Below are positions 21,700-32,820 of a stretch of DNA of 64,000 nt, piece after piece. Source of the stretch: Dipteronia dyeriana (taxonomy: Eukaryota; Streptophyta; Magnoliopsida; Sapindales; Sapindaceae); the NCBI GenBank assembly GCA_032871835.1, contig CM065295.1, forward strand, positions 63,795,687 to 63,859,686. The letters are read 5' to 3'. The number at the start of each line of letters is the position of its first letter. Position 1 is the first letter of the stretch. Made by a program: the position numbers and the translations under genes. The notes below the pieces were generated by a model, which worked only from the letters and a program-made list of their open reading frames with translations, had not been told where the DNA came from and did not search any database.

Positions 21700-23504
21700 C
21701 CTTTACCCTTTTCGGGTCTAGCTCAACCGTTTACGTCGAAGTTATTCCTTGCTTCTTTTGCTTCTCTGATTTTCTGAGTTCGTTCTCGGTTGTTTCTCCC
21801 AGTAGAGGGTCCTCCGAAAATTGTATGTATTACTTGATTGGCTTTGGGGCTGGTTCTTTGATTTTGACCAGGGTTGTGATCAACCTTGACTTCTCTTTTA
21901 GTCTCTGATCTCTCATCTTTTTTCAAGATTACATCCCGCGGGTGCCGTTCCCGAATAAGAGGCATTCCCGGTTTCCTTGTGAAACCTATAATAGTTGGTT
22001 GTATCTCTCCAGGCGAACTGTGATTGTCGCCGCGGTTCTTACACCATATTCTTCTCTTCCAAGATGGTTAAAATTTCTTCTTGTTTCTTTCGAAGAGAGG
22101 TGTAATTGGTATATCTGCCTTGGTATTTCTCTGTGAACCGCTCGGCGTTAAACCCATTAGCCCCATCCTTATTTTTCTCCTCGTTCCCTTTCAGCTTTCC
22201 TTTTTGATTCTGCCTCTTGGATCCAACATCCTTCTGTTTAGGCTTTCCCCCGTGCATATAGCTTCCTCCTGTAGCTAATTCTTCTTCTTCGGCCAGTGTG
22301 TATCCTCCTGCCATATCCATCATGTCAGCATACCTAGTCAGCCGTGCTCTTCTCAAATCAAATGATAGTCGTCCATTCTGCAAGCTATTGATGAAAGCAG
22401 TGATTATGGCTTCATCGTTTGCACTGCCAATCTCTGATACCCCTTGGCCGAATCTCCCTAGATATTTCTTCAGTGACTCATCTTTCCCTTGTTTTATTTG
22501 AGCAATGTGAGCCACTGACTTTTTCCTGTGAACGTTACTCAGGAATTGCCTTGAGAAGCTCTTATTTAGTTCACTGAAACTCTTAATGCTTGCTGAAGGT
22601 AAACTTCCGAACCACCTCAACCCTATGTCTCCCAGAGTTTATGGGAAATTGAGACATAATAAGGGATCGTTGTGGGCATACTGGGCTATGGCGCTTTTGT
22701 AACGTCTCACGTGCTCTTTCGGGTTCGTGTCTTTCTTAAACTGCTCCACGTGCGGCATCCTGAACCTTTCTGGGAAAGGGGTCCGCAAGATTTCCTTGGT
22801 AAATGGGTTGTCTGAGTCGTCGTCAGATAAATCGTTATAGCCATAACGTCTAACCAAGGCATCCATCTGATTCCTATTGTTCTCGACTTCTTGAGTTAGG
22901 CTCTGGATCATGACATCTCTGTCCCCCACCGGGCTTCCTCGACGGTTGAACTGTTGGGTAACTGTCATTATTTCTGGCTTTTCACTTTGATGCCGAGATT
23001 CTCGCATGACTCCGTAATTACGTTTTCGATAAGGTCGATCATTATCTTCTGATGATGACCGATCCCTGTACCGGTCATATTTACGGTGTCTAGTGCATAC
23101 TACTTGATTGTGGTCCAGCCTCTGGTGATGTTGTTCCTCTTCAAGTGTTTCCTGTCCAGCCGGGTTGATTGGGAAAGAGTTCTTTCTGGTTTCTGGCATA
23201 GTTATTCCTGGCCCAACCACCACCGAATGGAGTCTTGCGGGTGGAGAATTGGGAGATGTGCTTCTGCAGCCAGTAAGTCAATCTCTTCCCTCGATGCGTC
23301 TGTCACCAATTGCTGCAAGGCCTCTTTGAAACGAAGCATAAGATCTCTGTTGGTTGGAGGAACTTGCTGGATCCCTGCCAGGCGTGCAGGCTGGTTTTCT
23401 GTGTTTGCTGCAGGATCTTGTGACGTGTTGCCAACATGGAAATTGCCTGGTGATTTTTGGCCATTCCCTGAACTGCTTCTACTTCCTGCCATTGCTTTTA
23501 ACAA
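21700..23504 (-). pseudogene. Gag, Tat/Retand copy 1
   Basis: It starts MAGSRSSSGNGQ (23492) close to the primer site. Readable parts are an N-terminal Gln/Asn-rich region (23202-23504), a long middle (22639-23223, ending HNDPLLCLNFP), the Gag core (22039-22620; ELNKSFSRQFLSNVHRKK, DESLKKYLGRF, IITAFINSLQNGRL) and a Lys/Glu-rich tail (21723-21965). A TAA after LCLNFP and frame changes near 23210 and 22030 separate them. The knuckle region is clearer in copy 2. Confidence 0.8.
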
Positions 23505-23518
23505 GTTTGGAGGTTCAA

Positions 23519-23537
23519 CCCCTCATTCTAGCACCAA
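23519..23537 (-). promoter_or_regulatory. Primer binding site, copy 1
   Basis: Minus-strand TTGGTGCTAGAATGAGGGG begins one base after the LTR end. The position fits a tRNA primer site; I cannot name the tRNA. Copy 2 has TTGGCGTTAGAAGAAGGGG here. Confidence 0.6.
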
Positions 23538-23823
23538 TTGTTGACGTCGATTTCTGGACTATGTCAGAAAAGCCAACAAGGATTGGATTTCGGCTATTGA
23601 TTCAAAGAGAAAGAGATTCAGAGAGAGTAACGAAGACAAGTTTTACGTGGTAAAACTTCGATGACCGGAGAAACGTTCACAGGTGGTTGATGGGTCAACC
23701 AAGCCAAAATCCATTATGAAAATATGATGTTTACAAGCTCTCGATCTCTCTTTTTTCTCTTTGTATTTGCTATGATTGTTGTATGCTATATTGCCTATAT
23801 CTTTTGGGGCCAGATTATGGGTT

Positions 23824-23832
23824 TATTTATAT
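23824..23832 (-). promoter_or_regulatory. LTR TATA box, copy 1
   Basis: Minus ATATAAATA within CATATAAATAAACCC, about 285 bp before the LTR end; conserved in all four LTRs of the family (11983, 32210, 42841). Confidence 0.55.
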
Positions 23833-24144
23833 GCTTATAGAACCCTAATCTGCTTTGTACAAGTAATACAAGATCTTTGTATTTAATTGGGATTCGGTTA
23901 CTTGCTTGAGGTTGATTTGTCTTCTTTCCTGTTTCGGAGTCTCTTATGGAAATCGAGTTGGATTCTAGTAGTGTAGTTCAATTTGGACTCGTTTCCTTAT
24001 AAGAATGTAGTCTTCGTAAAAAAATCAAGTTATTTCCTGATTGGGGACTCTTCTAACTTAATGTTCCATTTTATTTGGGATTCCTTCTTGATGGATATCT
24101 TCGCGTATTTAATGACTTAATCAGTGTGAAATAAGCACCAAGTT

Positions 24145-24296
24145 CTTACTCGAGTCGTATTTATTCCGGAGTAAGAGTAATACCTGATGGTCCCGAGTAG
24201 CACCGTTTGAGCCTGAGTGGAAGCGTTGTTTAACCAGTCCCGAGTGTTGTTAACTGATCCCGAGTAGGTTTCATTCAATATATGCTTACTCGGGCT
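24145..24296 (-). promoter_or_regulatory. TACTCGGGA motif array in LTR U3, copy 1
   Basis: In about 150 bp the word TCCCGAGTA or close variants (plus-strand reading) occurs six or seven times, spaced 20-40 bp, upstream of the TATA box in element orientation. This fits an enhancer-like array; the binding factor is unknown. Confidence 0.5.
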
Positions 24297-24699
24297 TTCT
24301 TCTCTTTAATGATGCCTCGTAGGATATTTCCTGAGTGCCCATTTGGGCGTCCACCTGGCTATTTTCTCCTTCCTGTCAATGACGTGTATGCTTGGTAAAA
24401 TTCACATACGACAATGAGCGATAGTGATAGCTTGACATGGTGTGTTCAACGAGAAAGTGAGCGAGAGATTTCAGGCTACTGTGTGAGATAGTATGGAATA
24501 ACGAGTTGAGCGGCATAAGTTTGTGTGCAAAAGATGTGTTGATTCTAGGGTTTGGTCAAATTAGTATTATTCTATTTATATTTTTGTTAATATATCTATA
24601 TATATATATATTCACTTAAATCAATATAAATCTATTATTCAATAAAATAACATGTAAATATGTGTAAATACTTAAAATAAATATTATATATATTTATAT

Positions 24700-24737
<38 letters not shown>

Positions 24738-25031
24738 TACTTGGTTTATTCGATTGGTTTGGTTCGATTTTTGGCAAAAGAAAATCATCCATGACTCGTT
24801 TAAACATAGTTTTTTAATCGGATTAACTCATCTTAATAGGGTGACTCGACTCAAACACATGTTTTTGGTTCGGTTTGGTTATGGTTATCTTAGATCGTAA
24901 AACCGTGCCCACCCTAGCAAGTAAGAAGAAAACCAAAACCAAAAATAAAAATTAAAAAAAATCTTATTTTGCCTCTGGTAATTCTCGAATTTATAAAAAT
25001 GTCTCTTAAGTCTCAAATTTACCCCATTAAG

Positions 25032-26549
25032 TGTAACACCCATATTTGATTTGATCGATTTAGTGTGTTAATGACACAAATTTTTATTGCCAATAATTAT
25101 TCACCCAAAATTGAGATATCAGCATCTCAACAATTAAAAATCCTCATGAAAATCTATAATAACAAAAAAAATAACATAATCCAATCATCACAGTTTGATG
25201 CTCTAACAAATGGTAAATTTGATTATTCGGCTCTAAAGACTAATGAAATGAGAATATAGTCTCTAATAATTGGAGCAACACCAAATCCCTAATAACTCAT
25301 CTTCTCGTTAATACTGAAATTTACTCTGAAAAACAATAACAACAATGGGTGAGCTATTAATTTGATATGTAAGTTCACACAACACAAGACGATTTAATAA
25401 ATCAAGAAATTAACTACTTTAGGGAGATGTTACTTTGCATAAATCATGAACTACAACAAACAATTGGTAACATGTAATTAACTGATAAAATACTTATCAT
25501 ATAGGGATTTTTCAAATGTATAAAACAGTATAATAAATATCAAATAACATTTAAAACAACTCAGGGAGTAGTATGTCGACTTGGACCAAATGAATCAAAA
25601 TAGAATCACTAATAATTTAGTCATCTAAGCCCAAATAATATTGAATAGTGTCACCCGTAGCCCGGTGACCCGGTCCAAATAAATTCATCTAGTGTCACCC
25701 GTAGCCTGGTGACCCAATCCAAATAACTATGTATAGTGTCACCCGTAGCCCGGTGACCCGACCCAAATAAATTCCAATAGTATCACCCGTAGCCTGGTGA
25801 CCCAGCCTAAATAAATTCATCTAGTGTCACCCGTAGTCTGATGACCCGGTCCAAATACTTCATGGTAGTATCATTAATACAAACCACTTGTGCTGTTGTC
25901 ATAATAATTTAAAAAAAACGCTTCGACTACAACACTAAATTCTTTTTGAGATTTTATAGTATGAAACTAAACATGAATATAACAATACATAGCAATTTTC
26001 GGAATTTACCAATATCATCTGCTCTTTCAAGTAAATCTCGAAATTTAAATACCTTTGATTTCAACATTGTATTTTATTTCAAGATTTGCAAGTCCTTTAA
26101 AATAAAATTAAAATATCGAAGTTTCTAGTAAAATGACACAGTTTGACATCTTTTAAGTGTAACTTTTGTATTAAAATGGTTTTGGACAGTAAAACAATGT
26201 TTAACAATACATCTAATATTTGAACGTTATATCATGCAAATTCGGATAGGTGGATGATCAGTTTTGATGCAATGATACAAATGAAATATTAAATCTAGCA
26301 GACATATCACTTACCAACACTCCTATGCGAAGAATATATGGCTTGGGGGCACGTAGAGAAAACCAAAAACAGCTTCTTCCTTTTTCTTTTTCTTTTTGTT
26401 CTTATCATTCTATATATACATTTTAAAGTTGACTTTTCTCATAAAATCCTAATATATTTCAAGAAAGTAAAAGATTTTATTATATTACAATTCATTATTT
26501 ATTTATTTACACATATTATTATTAATAATAATAAAAACCGGGTGCTACA
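25032..26549. mobile_element. Solo LTR of an unidentified retrotransposon
   Basis: It starts TGTAACACCC and ends GGGTGCTACA (TG...CA with inverted ends) and is flanked by TTAAG at 25027-25031 and 26550-26554. No internal coding region is present. The 1.5-kb length and 5-bp duplication fit a solo LTR produced by LTR-LTR recombination. A tandem repeat lies inside it (25646-25865). Its first 205 bp are also present at 13177-13380. Confidence 0.78.
25646..25865. repeat. 44-bp tandem repeat, five copies, within solo LTR
   Basis: Units start at 25646, 25690, 25733, 25778 and 25822. Each contains GTCACCCGTAGCCCGGTGAC or a variant, in which GTCACC and GGTGAC are inverted, followed by CCAAATAA. It is much richer in GC than its surroundings. 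Confidence 0.85.
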
Positions 26550-26554
26550 TTAAG

Positions 26555-27029
26555 TCTCGAATTTGTCTAATAGGTCTTGAATTTTTTCCAATAAATCATG
26601 AATTCACAAAAAAAAAATTAAAGAAAAAAGTTGGAGCATTTTATCTCAAACCATACTTAAGTGCTATTTAAATTTAAGTTGGTGTTAATTTCAAAACCAG
26701 AAGAATAAAGAGTGATATTTACATCCATTATATATATATATATATATATTCACTTCCTCTTGATTTTAGTAAATGGGGTTTAAATTTTAAATTTACCGAT
26801 TAAATTATATAGTATGATGAGGACTCTTCCTTACCCCTTATTGGGTCAGTTACATTCTGAGAGCGTTTATTATGGTTGATTTTATAAAATTCCAATAAAT
26901 CTCTAAAAAAAATACATTAATTTAGTTTTTTTTTTTTTCAAAAAGACCATACTATTTAGAGGGAAAAACACGAATTCCTAAACTTATAGAGATCGAGATG
27001 CCTAAAAAAAACCTTAGAAAAAACATTTA
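26555..27029. other. AT-rich spacer
   Basis: No gene seen. It contains a (TA)n run near 26730 and a segment at 26820-26880 that resembles, inverted, 31226-31262. Confidence 0.45.
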
Positions 27030-27800
27030 GGTCCAGTTTTGTATTGCTACTCCAGCTGTTGTTGGAGCCAAAAGTGATTCTGGATCTAAGACGTAGTGTT
27101 TGGTAAAATCGCTGGGAAATGCTTTTGGTCACTTTTAGCTTCTCACAACTGAGTTTTTGAGAAGCTACAAATACATGCTTTTAGATTTTGGCTTCTGCTT
27201 TTAGAAAACGCGCTACAGTGATATTAAATGAAATTTTACTAACTTTATAACTTTGTCCTTACCTTTAATGAAATTTAACAAAATAAATTGGACTTATATT
27301 TTTGTACCAAAAAAAAGTATTGTCATATTTGTATAAAAAAAAATGGGATAATTAATTCAATAAATTAGAATAAAATAAAATTAAAAAATAAAGTAAAATA
27401 AAATAAATAAACAAATAAAGAAAGAAATTGGACTAATTAATTAAATAAAGTATAATAAAAAATGAGATTAATTAATTCAATAAAGAATAATAAAAAATGG
27501 AATAATAAATTCAATAAAGTAACATAATTATATAACATTTAACGCTAAACACAAATAAACAAGAAAAATGTAAAGTATAGCACATTAGTATCATTTAGAT
27601 GTCTATATCCTTTTAGTAATTTTACACACTCACAGTACTTTTTATTTCAGTTTACTAAACACATTGAAATTACTTTTAGTTCTCACAGCACTTTTAAAAA
27701 TCAGTTTACCAAACACTCAGCTGATTCTTACCACAGCAATTCCAAAAACAACAATTTTAAAAGCATTTCTTTCTACAGCAGAGCAATACCAAACCGGACA
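27030..27800. mobile_element. Tourist-like MITE
   Basis: The left end GGTCCAGTTTTGTATTGCT and the inverted right end TGTCCGGTTTGGTATTGCT match over 19 bp with three differences. Flanking bases are TTA (left) and TTG (right), compatible with a diverged 3-bp duplication. No coding frame. About 770 bp, AT-rich inside. Confidence 0.6.
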
Positions 27801-30800
27801 TTGGTTATAGAGAGAGATGCCTTTTAGTATGAATTGACAGGCTAGCCAATAGGTGCAGTGGGTGGTGCATTAGGCACCCAGTCACGCGCATGCTTCCCTT
27901 CCTCTTCTTATTCTAATGAAATAATTATTATGATAATAGAATTGCTACTGAAAAGTTGAAATGATAGCAGTTAAATCAAGTACCCTTCCGTGCGTGACCC
28001 ACATCCTTAACCAAAGGGATATGTCCTTTGTTTTTATTTTTCATTCTAAAATGCCCTTCTACCTGTACTTTAGTGATTTTGATTACAAATTCATAGATGA
28101 TATATTATTCGAAATTATCTAGAGATATGGAGAATGATCTTGTGAGATTATGTAAGATTTGATAGTCGGAAAATGTTAAAAATTATAAGATTTCTCAACT
28201 TTCATCATTTTTTATTCTATTTTACATGTTAGCATATATGTAAATTGCAATACATTTTTTTTATTCCTTCATTAAAATTTCATTATTCTTATGAAAAAAT
28301 TTATTATTTGTAATTTTTTAGTTTGACCAAAGTCTAATTAATGAATCCTAAACGTGGAAATAGAGAGAAATAATACCTTTTGAGAAGCTTTTTGTGAGAT
28401 TAGCTCTAAATTAATAACTTGACTTTTAATAACTCTAAAATGTATTTACTCATAAAAATATGATTGACTTTACTCCACCTTATTCAATCTATTTTCCTTA
28501 GTAAAAATAAAGATTCTTTCAAGAAAATGATATATAAATTGTGATTTATCACTCTCATAACCATGACGAGACAAATGAATGGAATCGAAAGGGAGATAAT
28601 AAAAAAAATCGTAAAAGAATATAAATCTCAAAAATATAACCTCAAAGAAAACAGATAATAATAAAATTCCAGAAATAAGTCTCAGTCTCTCAGACATTAA
28701 GTCTCGATCAAAGGAAATACATATCGACAAAAGAAATAAGTCTCGACCAAAGGAAATAAATCAAGAATAAATGAAATAAATCTAAGCCAAAGGCATAAAA
28801 AAAGTTCCGGACTTATTTTATATTTATGTTTTAAGAGTATTTTTATCGTAAACATATTTTTATTATCATTAAAACTCAAGTTTTTAAATAGGTATTAGCC
28901 CCACCAATACCAAAAAGTGCTAGCAATTTTAAGAACAAGTCATAGAATGTCGAAGTGAATTTGTTGCCTTAAAATTGTCCATCTATAATCAAAATTTGTT
29001 GTATCAAAACTCAATATACCATAAATAAATTAATATTTTATTGAGTTATTTTGTAGGGATATGCAACTTCTAGACCGTAACTAAATCATCAAAAGAAATA
29101 TAGTCATTTTTCACTGAGTTGCATGGCTTATATTTATAATCAATATTCTACCATGAACAAATTGAAGATTAATGGATAATTGATAATCCATTCACACATG
29201 TATAGAGAAAACTATTTTTAATAAAATTATTTTTATTTTTTATTAACTTATTCATCTGTTAATTTTTCTTTTAAAAAAAATCATATTAACAGTAATATTG
29301 ATATCTTTAATATTTTTTTTAAGTGTCTCCTCTTATTTAAATTTTTGAATCCGAAGCTCTTATTATTCTCATTTTTATATATAGATTTTGATTTAAATTT
29401 TTATTCCTTATGGTGTACCTTAAGATGATGTGTTAACAAGACCCGGAATGTTAGGTGGAAGTTGAGTTTCTATCAGTGCATCCACATTATTTTAGTTTTT
29501 GTTTTTAACTATGATTGGTTACAACTTACATAGGCTAAAAAAAAAAAAAATCCACATATTTTTCTTATACATTTTGATGTGAAAGTTTAACATATAAATT
29601 ACGTATATTAATTTGTTATATTGAAAAATGTTTACATTCTACATAAGCATTGGAATTTTTTATTTTGTAATAGTTTTTAATAAGTTTGTACATTTGATTG
29701 TCAAGATGTAAATTAGAAAGAAAAAAAAAGTTATAAACTTTCAAGATATAAGGATAGAGAAAAAAATATATCCACCCATAAAAGTTTTTGCAACATCTAA
29801 GGGCGGACTCAATTACTCTTAAAATAAATTCATCCAATTTTAGATTTTAAATTATATAATTGAATTATAGTTGTAAAAAATTATTATTAATTTTCCAATT
29901 TCAATTATATATATATTATTTTTATTAAAAATATTTCTCTCATACAGTCAAAATTGACCATTAAAATGAAAAATATACACCCATTTATTTTCTAAATCCT
30001 TGTTAAATATTTTTTTTTTAGTTATTTTTGTTTGAAGCAATCTTTTTTTTTTAGCTTTTACACCATTCAAAATATCAATAATACCCTTAAGATTATTAGT
30101 AAATTTAAATATATAATTTTTCTAATTATACCGTTTTCTTACTACCTTGTTGTGACATCTCATATTTTAGTAACTACAAACACTCTGATTTTATAAACTT
30201 TAAAAAAATTAAGAACTTTTTTCATTTACTTTAAAAAATAATATAAAAAATTAAATTTAAAATGAAGATAATTAAAATTTTAAAATAATTTTTTATTTTT
30301 TTTAATTTTAAATTGTTTATTAATTTATATTCCATTGAAAGGATTATCTTCAATTAATTTTATTTAAGTTATTTATATAAAAATATTATCTTCATTTTTA
30401 AATTTTAATCACCAAGGACAAGTTGATTTTATTAGTTCAATGTAGGATGTTTAAGTAGATAAATGCATAGTTATTCTCTAAAATTACATGTCCAAATTGA
30501 GATGTTACTTTTGATTTTGTATTTATTCTTAGGGTTTACGATAGATTGGGTGTTCAACATATGAATATAGAAAAGTAAATTAAAATTTTAATTATAGAAC
30601 TATTTATTTTAAGTAATTGTATATTAGGGCATTTTTAGAAATAAGAAATTTCATTAAAATATGGGTGTAGCAAAAACACCCGAATATAATTGTAAAAAAT
30701 CTTTAATTAAATGAAACTAAAAAGAAAATAACCGTAATTCAATGGTACAACCAACCACTCTTAGTAAAGTGTTTTGATATTTTCCCTTTCACTCATGTTA

Positions 30801-31907
30801 TAGAGGATTAAATTACACATTTACCAATTAATTCATCAAGTATATGGACCCTCCCATATTGCCTTCCCCTACCGTGGGAATTACATTTCATGTCGTCCTT
30901 GTAATAGTTGATATCACCGGATCCCGACAAATCCTTATTCACGTATATTTTTCTTAGTTGACTTTATATATTAAAAATTCTCAAAGACTTAATATATTCT
31001 TCTGACATTTTTTAAGAAAAAAAATATGAACTTTGAATTTGCAGCTAAAGAGTTGTTAATTTACCAAAGATGACAGTAAGTTTTAGCTTTTTCTATAATT
31101 TTGATATTAAAAGATGTCATCATTGGTGAATTAAGTAATTAACGACTATTTAGGTAGTCATTTAGGTAGTCCCTTGAGCATGTTAAAATAAATAATAAAT
31201 AAAAAATTATAATAAAAAGTCACTGAAAGTGATTACCCAATAAGGAGTGAGGTGACTGTAAGTAGCATTAATCTTGTTATATATATTATTGCACTGAGAT
31301 GACGAAAATTGGGAAACTCTTCTTGTTTTTACTTTTTTTTTTCTCTCTTCGTAATACAATAATTTTATCTATTCTATTTCGATAATGTTGCAATTCAGGG
31401 CATTTACAGGGTAAATGTTATATATAGAGCCTGTACCTTAGTACATATACCGTACCGAATACGTACAAATTTGGACAAAAGAACAAATTGATTTGATGAG
31501 TTTTCTACTACTCTCTTCCAACTTTATTATATATATATACTATATGGTCACGATTTCAACAAGCTCGAAAGTTAAAAGTAACAAAGAAAAAACAATGAGC
31601 AGACAAGAAAAGAAAGAGGAGTCTAAATCTGTCTAATGATATTTTTGACCATTCAGAATCCACTGAGCCTACCCAACCTCGATTGTTTTGCAGAGTTTTG
31701 GTCTCCAATACAATCGTAAAAACCTCTTCATTATTTAGTGGAATTATTATTCAATTTCAAACTACATCCATTCAATTCTCTCTCATCTATCCCCCACCGC
31801 CTTATATAAAGGTTCGGCTTCATATCATGTCAACCATATTTTACCTCAACTTATACCAGCTCAAACCAAGTGGGATCAAAGAGGCCATTTAGAAAAAGAT
31901 AAAAATT
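27801..31907. other. Long AT-rich spacer without recognised gene
   Basis: Only short open frames lacking domains. Notable points are a 39-bp repeat (28699-28816), stretches resembling 26820-26880 (at 30870-30910 and inverted at 31226-31262), and a TATA-like CTTATATAAAGG at 31801 in a mixed-composition stretch just left of the copy 2 insertion, which might be a promoter remnant. No gene can be supported. Confidence 0.5.
28699..28816. repeat. 39-bp imperfect tandem repeat, three copies
   Basis: AAGTCTCGATCAAAGGAAAT, with variants, starts at 28699, 28738 and 28778. The third copy is the most diverged. Confidence 0.6.
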
Positions 31908-31912
31908 GTAAT

Positions 31913-32808
31913 CGTTGATGTTGATTTTTTGATCGTGTCAGAAAAGCTAACAAGGATTGGATTTCTATAATTTTAATTCAAAGAGAGAGAGAGGTTTTAG
32001 AAATAGGTTTTAGAGAGAGTAACCAAGACACAAGTTTTACGTGGTAAAACTCCGATGACCGGAGAAACGTCAATGGGTGGTTAAAGGATCAACCGAGATA
32101 AAATCTACTATGAAAATAAGATGTATACAAGCTCTCGATCTCTCTTTTTCTCTCTGTATTTTTCTGTTGCTCGTTGTGTATATATCTTTTTTGGGCGAGA
32201 TTACGGGTCTATTTATATGTTTATAGAGCCCTAATCTACATTGTACAAGTAATGAATCTTTGTATTTAATTGGAATTATTTACTTGCTTGAGGTCGATTG
32301 TCTTATTTCCTGTTTCGGAGTCTTGTAGGGAAGTCGAATGAGATTCTAGTAGTGCAGTCCAATTTGAACTTGTTTCCTTATAAGAATGTAGTCTTTGTAA
32401 CGAAATCAAGTTGTTTCCTGATTGAGGACTCTTCTAGCTCAGTATTCTGTTTTCTCTGGGATTCCTTCCTGATGGATATCTTCGTGTATTTTATAACTTG
32501 ATTCATGTGAACTAAGTACTAAGTTTCTTATTTGGTTCACATTTATCCCGAGCAAGAACAACACTGGTTGGTCCCGAGTAGCGCCGTTTGAGCCCGAGTA
32601 GAAAATGCATTTCTGCTAACCCCGAATACGTTTAATTGATTCGAAGTAGTTTAGTTGATCCCGAGTAGGTCTTGCCATACTAGTTTATTTGGGCTTCTCT
32701 TTAATGATGCCTTGTAGGATGTTTTCTGAGTGCCTATTTGGGTGTCCACCTGGCAATTTTCTCCCTCTTGTCCATGACGTGTATGCTTGGTAAAATTCAC
32801 ATACGACA
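31913..32808 (-). repeat. 3' LTR of Tat/Retand copy 2
   Basis: 896 bp, ending CACATACGACA on plus. The outer terminal T is mutated to C (CGTTGATG). It carries a short extra stretch around 31990 (AGAGAGGTTTTAGAAATAGG region) absent from the 5' LTR. The CCCGAGTA words recur at 32547-32670. Confidence 0.85.
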
Positions 32809-32820
32809 ATACCCTCTTAA
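32809..32820 (-). promoter_or_regulatory. Polypurine tract, copy 2
   Basis: Minus-strand TTAAGAGGGTAT abuts the LTR start TGTCGTATG. The corresponding site is absent from copy 1. Confidence 0.6.

Larger units (their letters stand above)
23539..24413 (-). repeat. 5' LTR of Tat/Retand copy 1
   Basis: 875 bp; in element orientation it begins TGTCGTATGTG and ends CGTCAACA. The outer end is followed by ATGAG (24414-24418). Confidence 0.88.
11695..24418 (-). mobile_element. Tat/Retand-type Ty3/gypsy element, copy 1
   Basis: Gag-pol lies on minus between LTRs at 23539-24413 (5') and 11700-12572 (3'). ATGAG flanks both outer ends (11695-11699, 24414-24418). The order is gag, protease, RT, two RNase H modules, integrase, 91-bp tandem array, then a gene on the opposite strand. 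The double RNase H, DNG protease and antisense gene between integrase and 3' LTR mark the Tat branch. The 3' end is abnormal: after the 3' LTR comes a copy of the chromosomal flank (12573-13380), and about 155 bp of internal sequence with the polypurine tract are missing, judged against copy 2 (32809-32966). Confidence 0.88.

Noticed and set aside
25640..25870. CRISPR-like regular repeats
   Set aside because: Units are contiguous tandem repeats of about 44 bp without unique spacers, within a plant LTR.
26338..26553. Short frame with a hydrophobic stretch near the solo LTR end
   Set aside because: Low-complexity Phe/Leu/Ile-rich product of T-rich DNA; no start context or conservation.
28470..28879. 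Minus-strand frames rich in Phe/Leu
   Set aside because: They come from AT-rich sequence including the 39-bp repeats; no domain or similarity that I recognise.
32298..32501. Open frame repeated at 42929-43132
   Set aside because: It is identical in both places because it lies in the paired LTRs; no domain, so not a gene.
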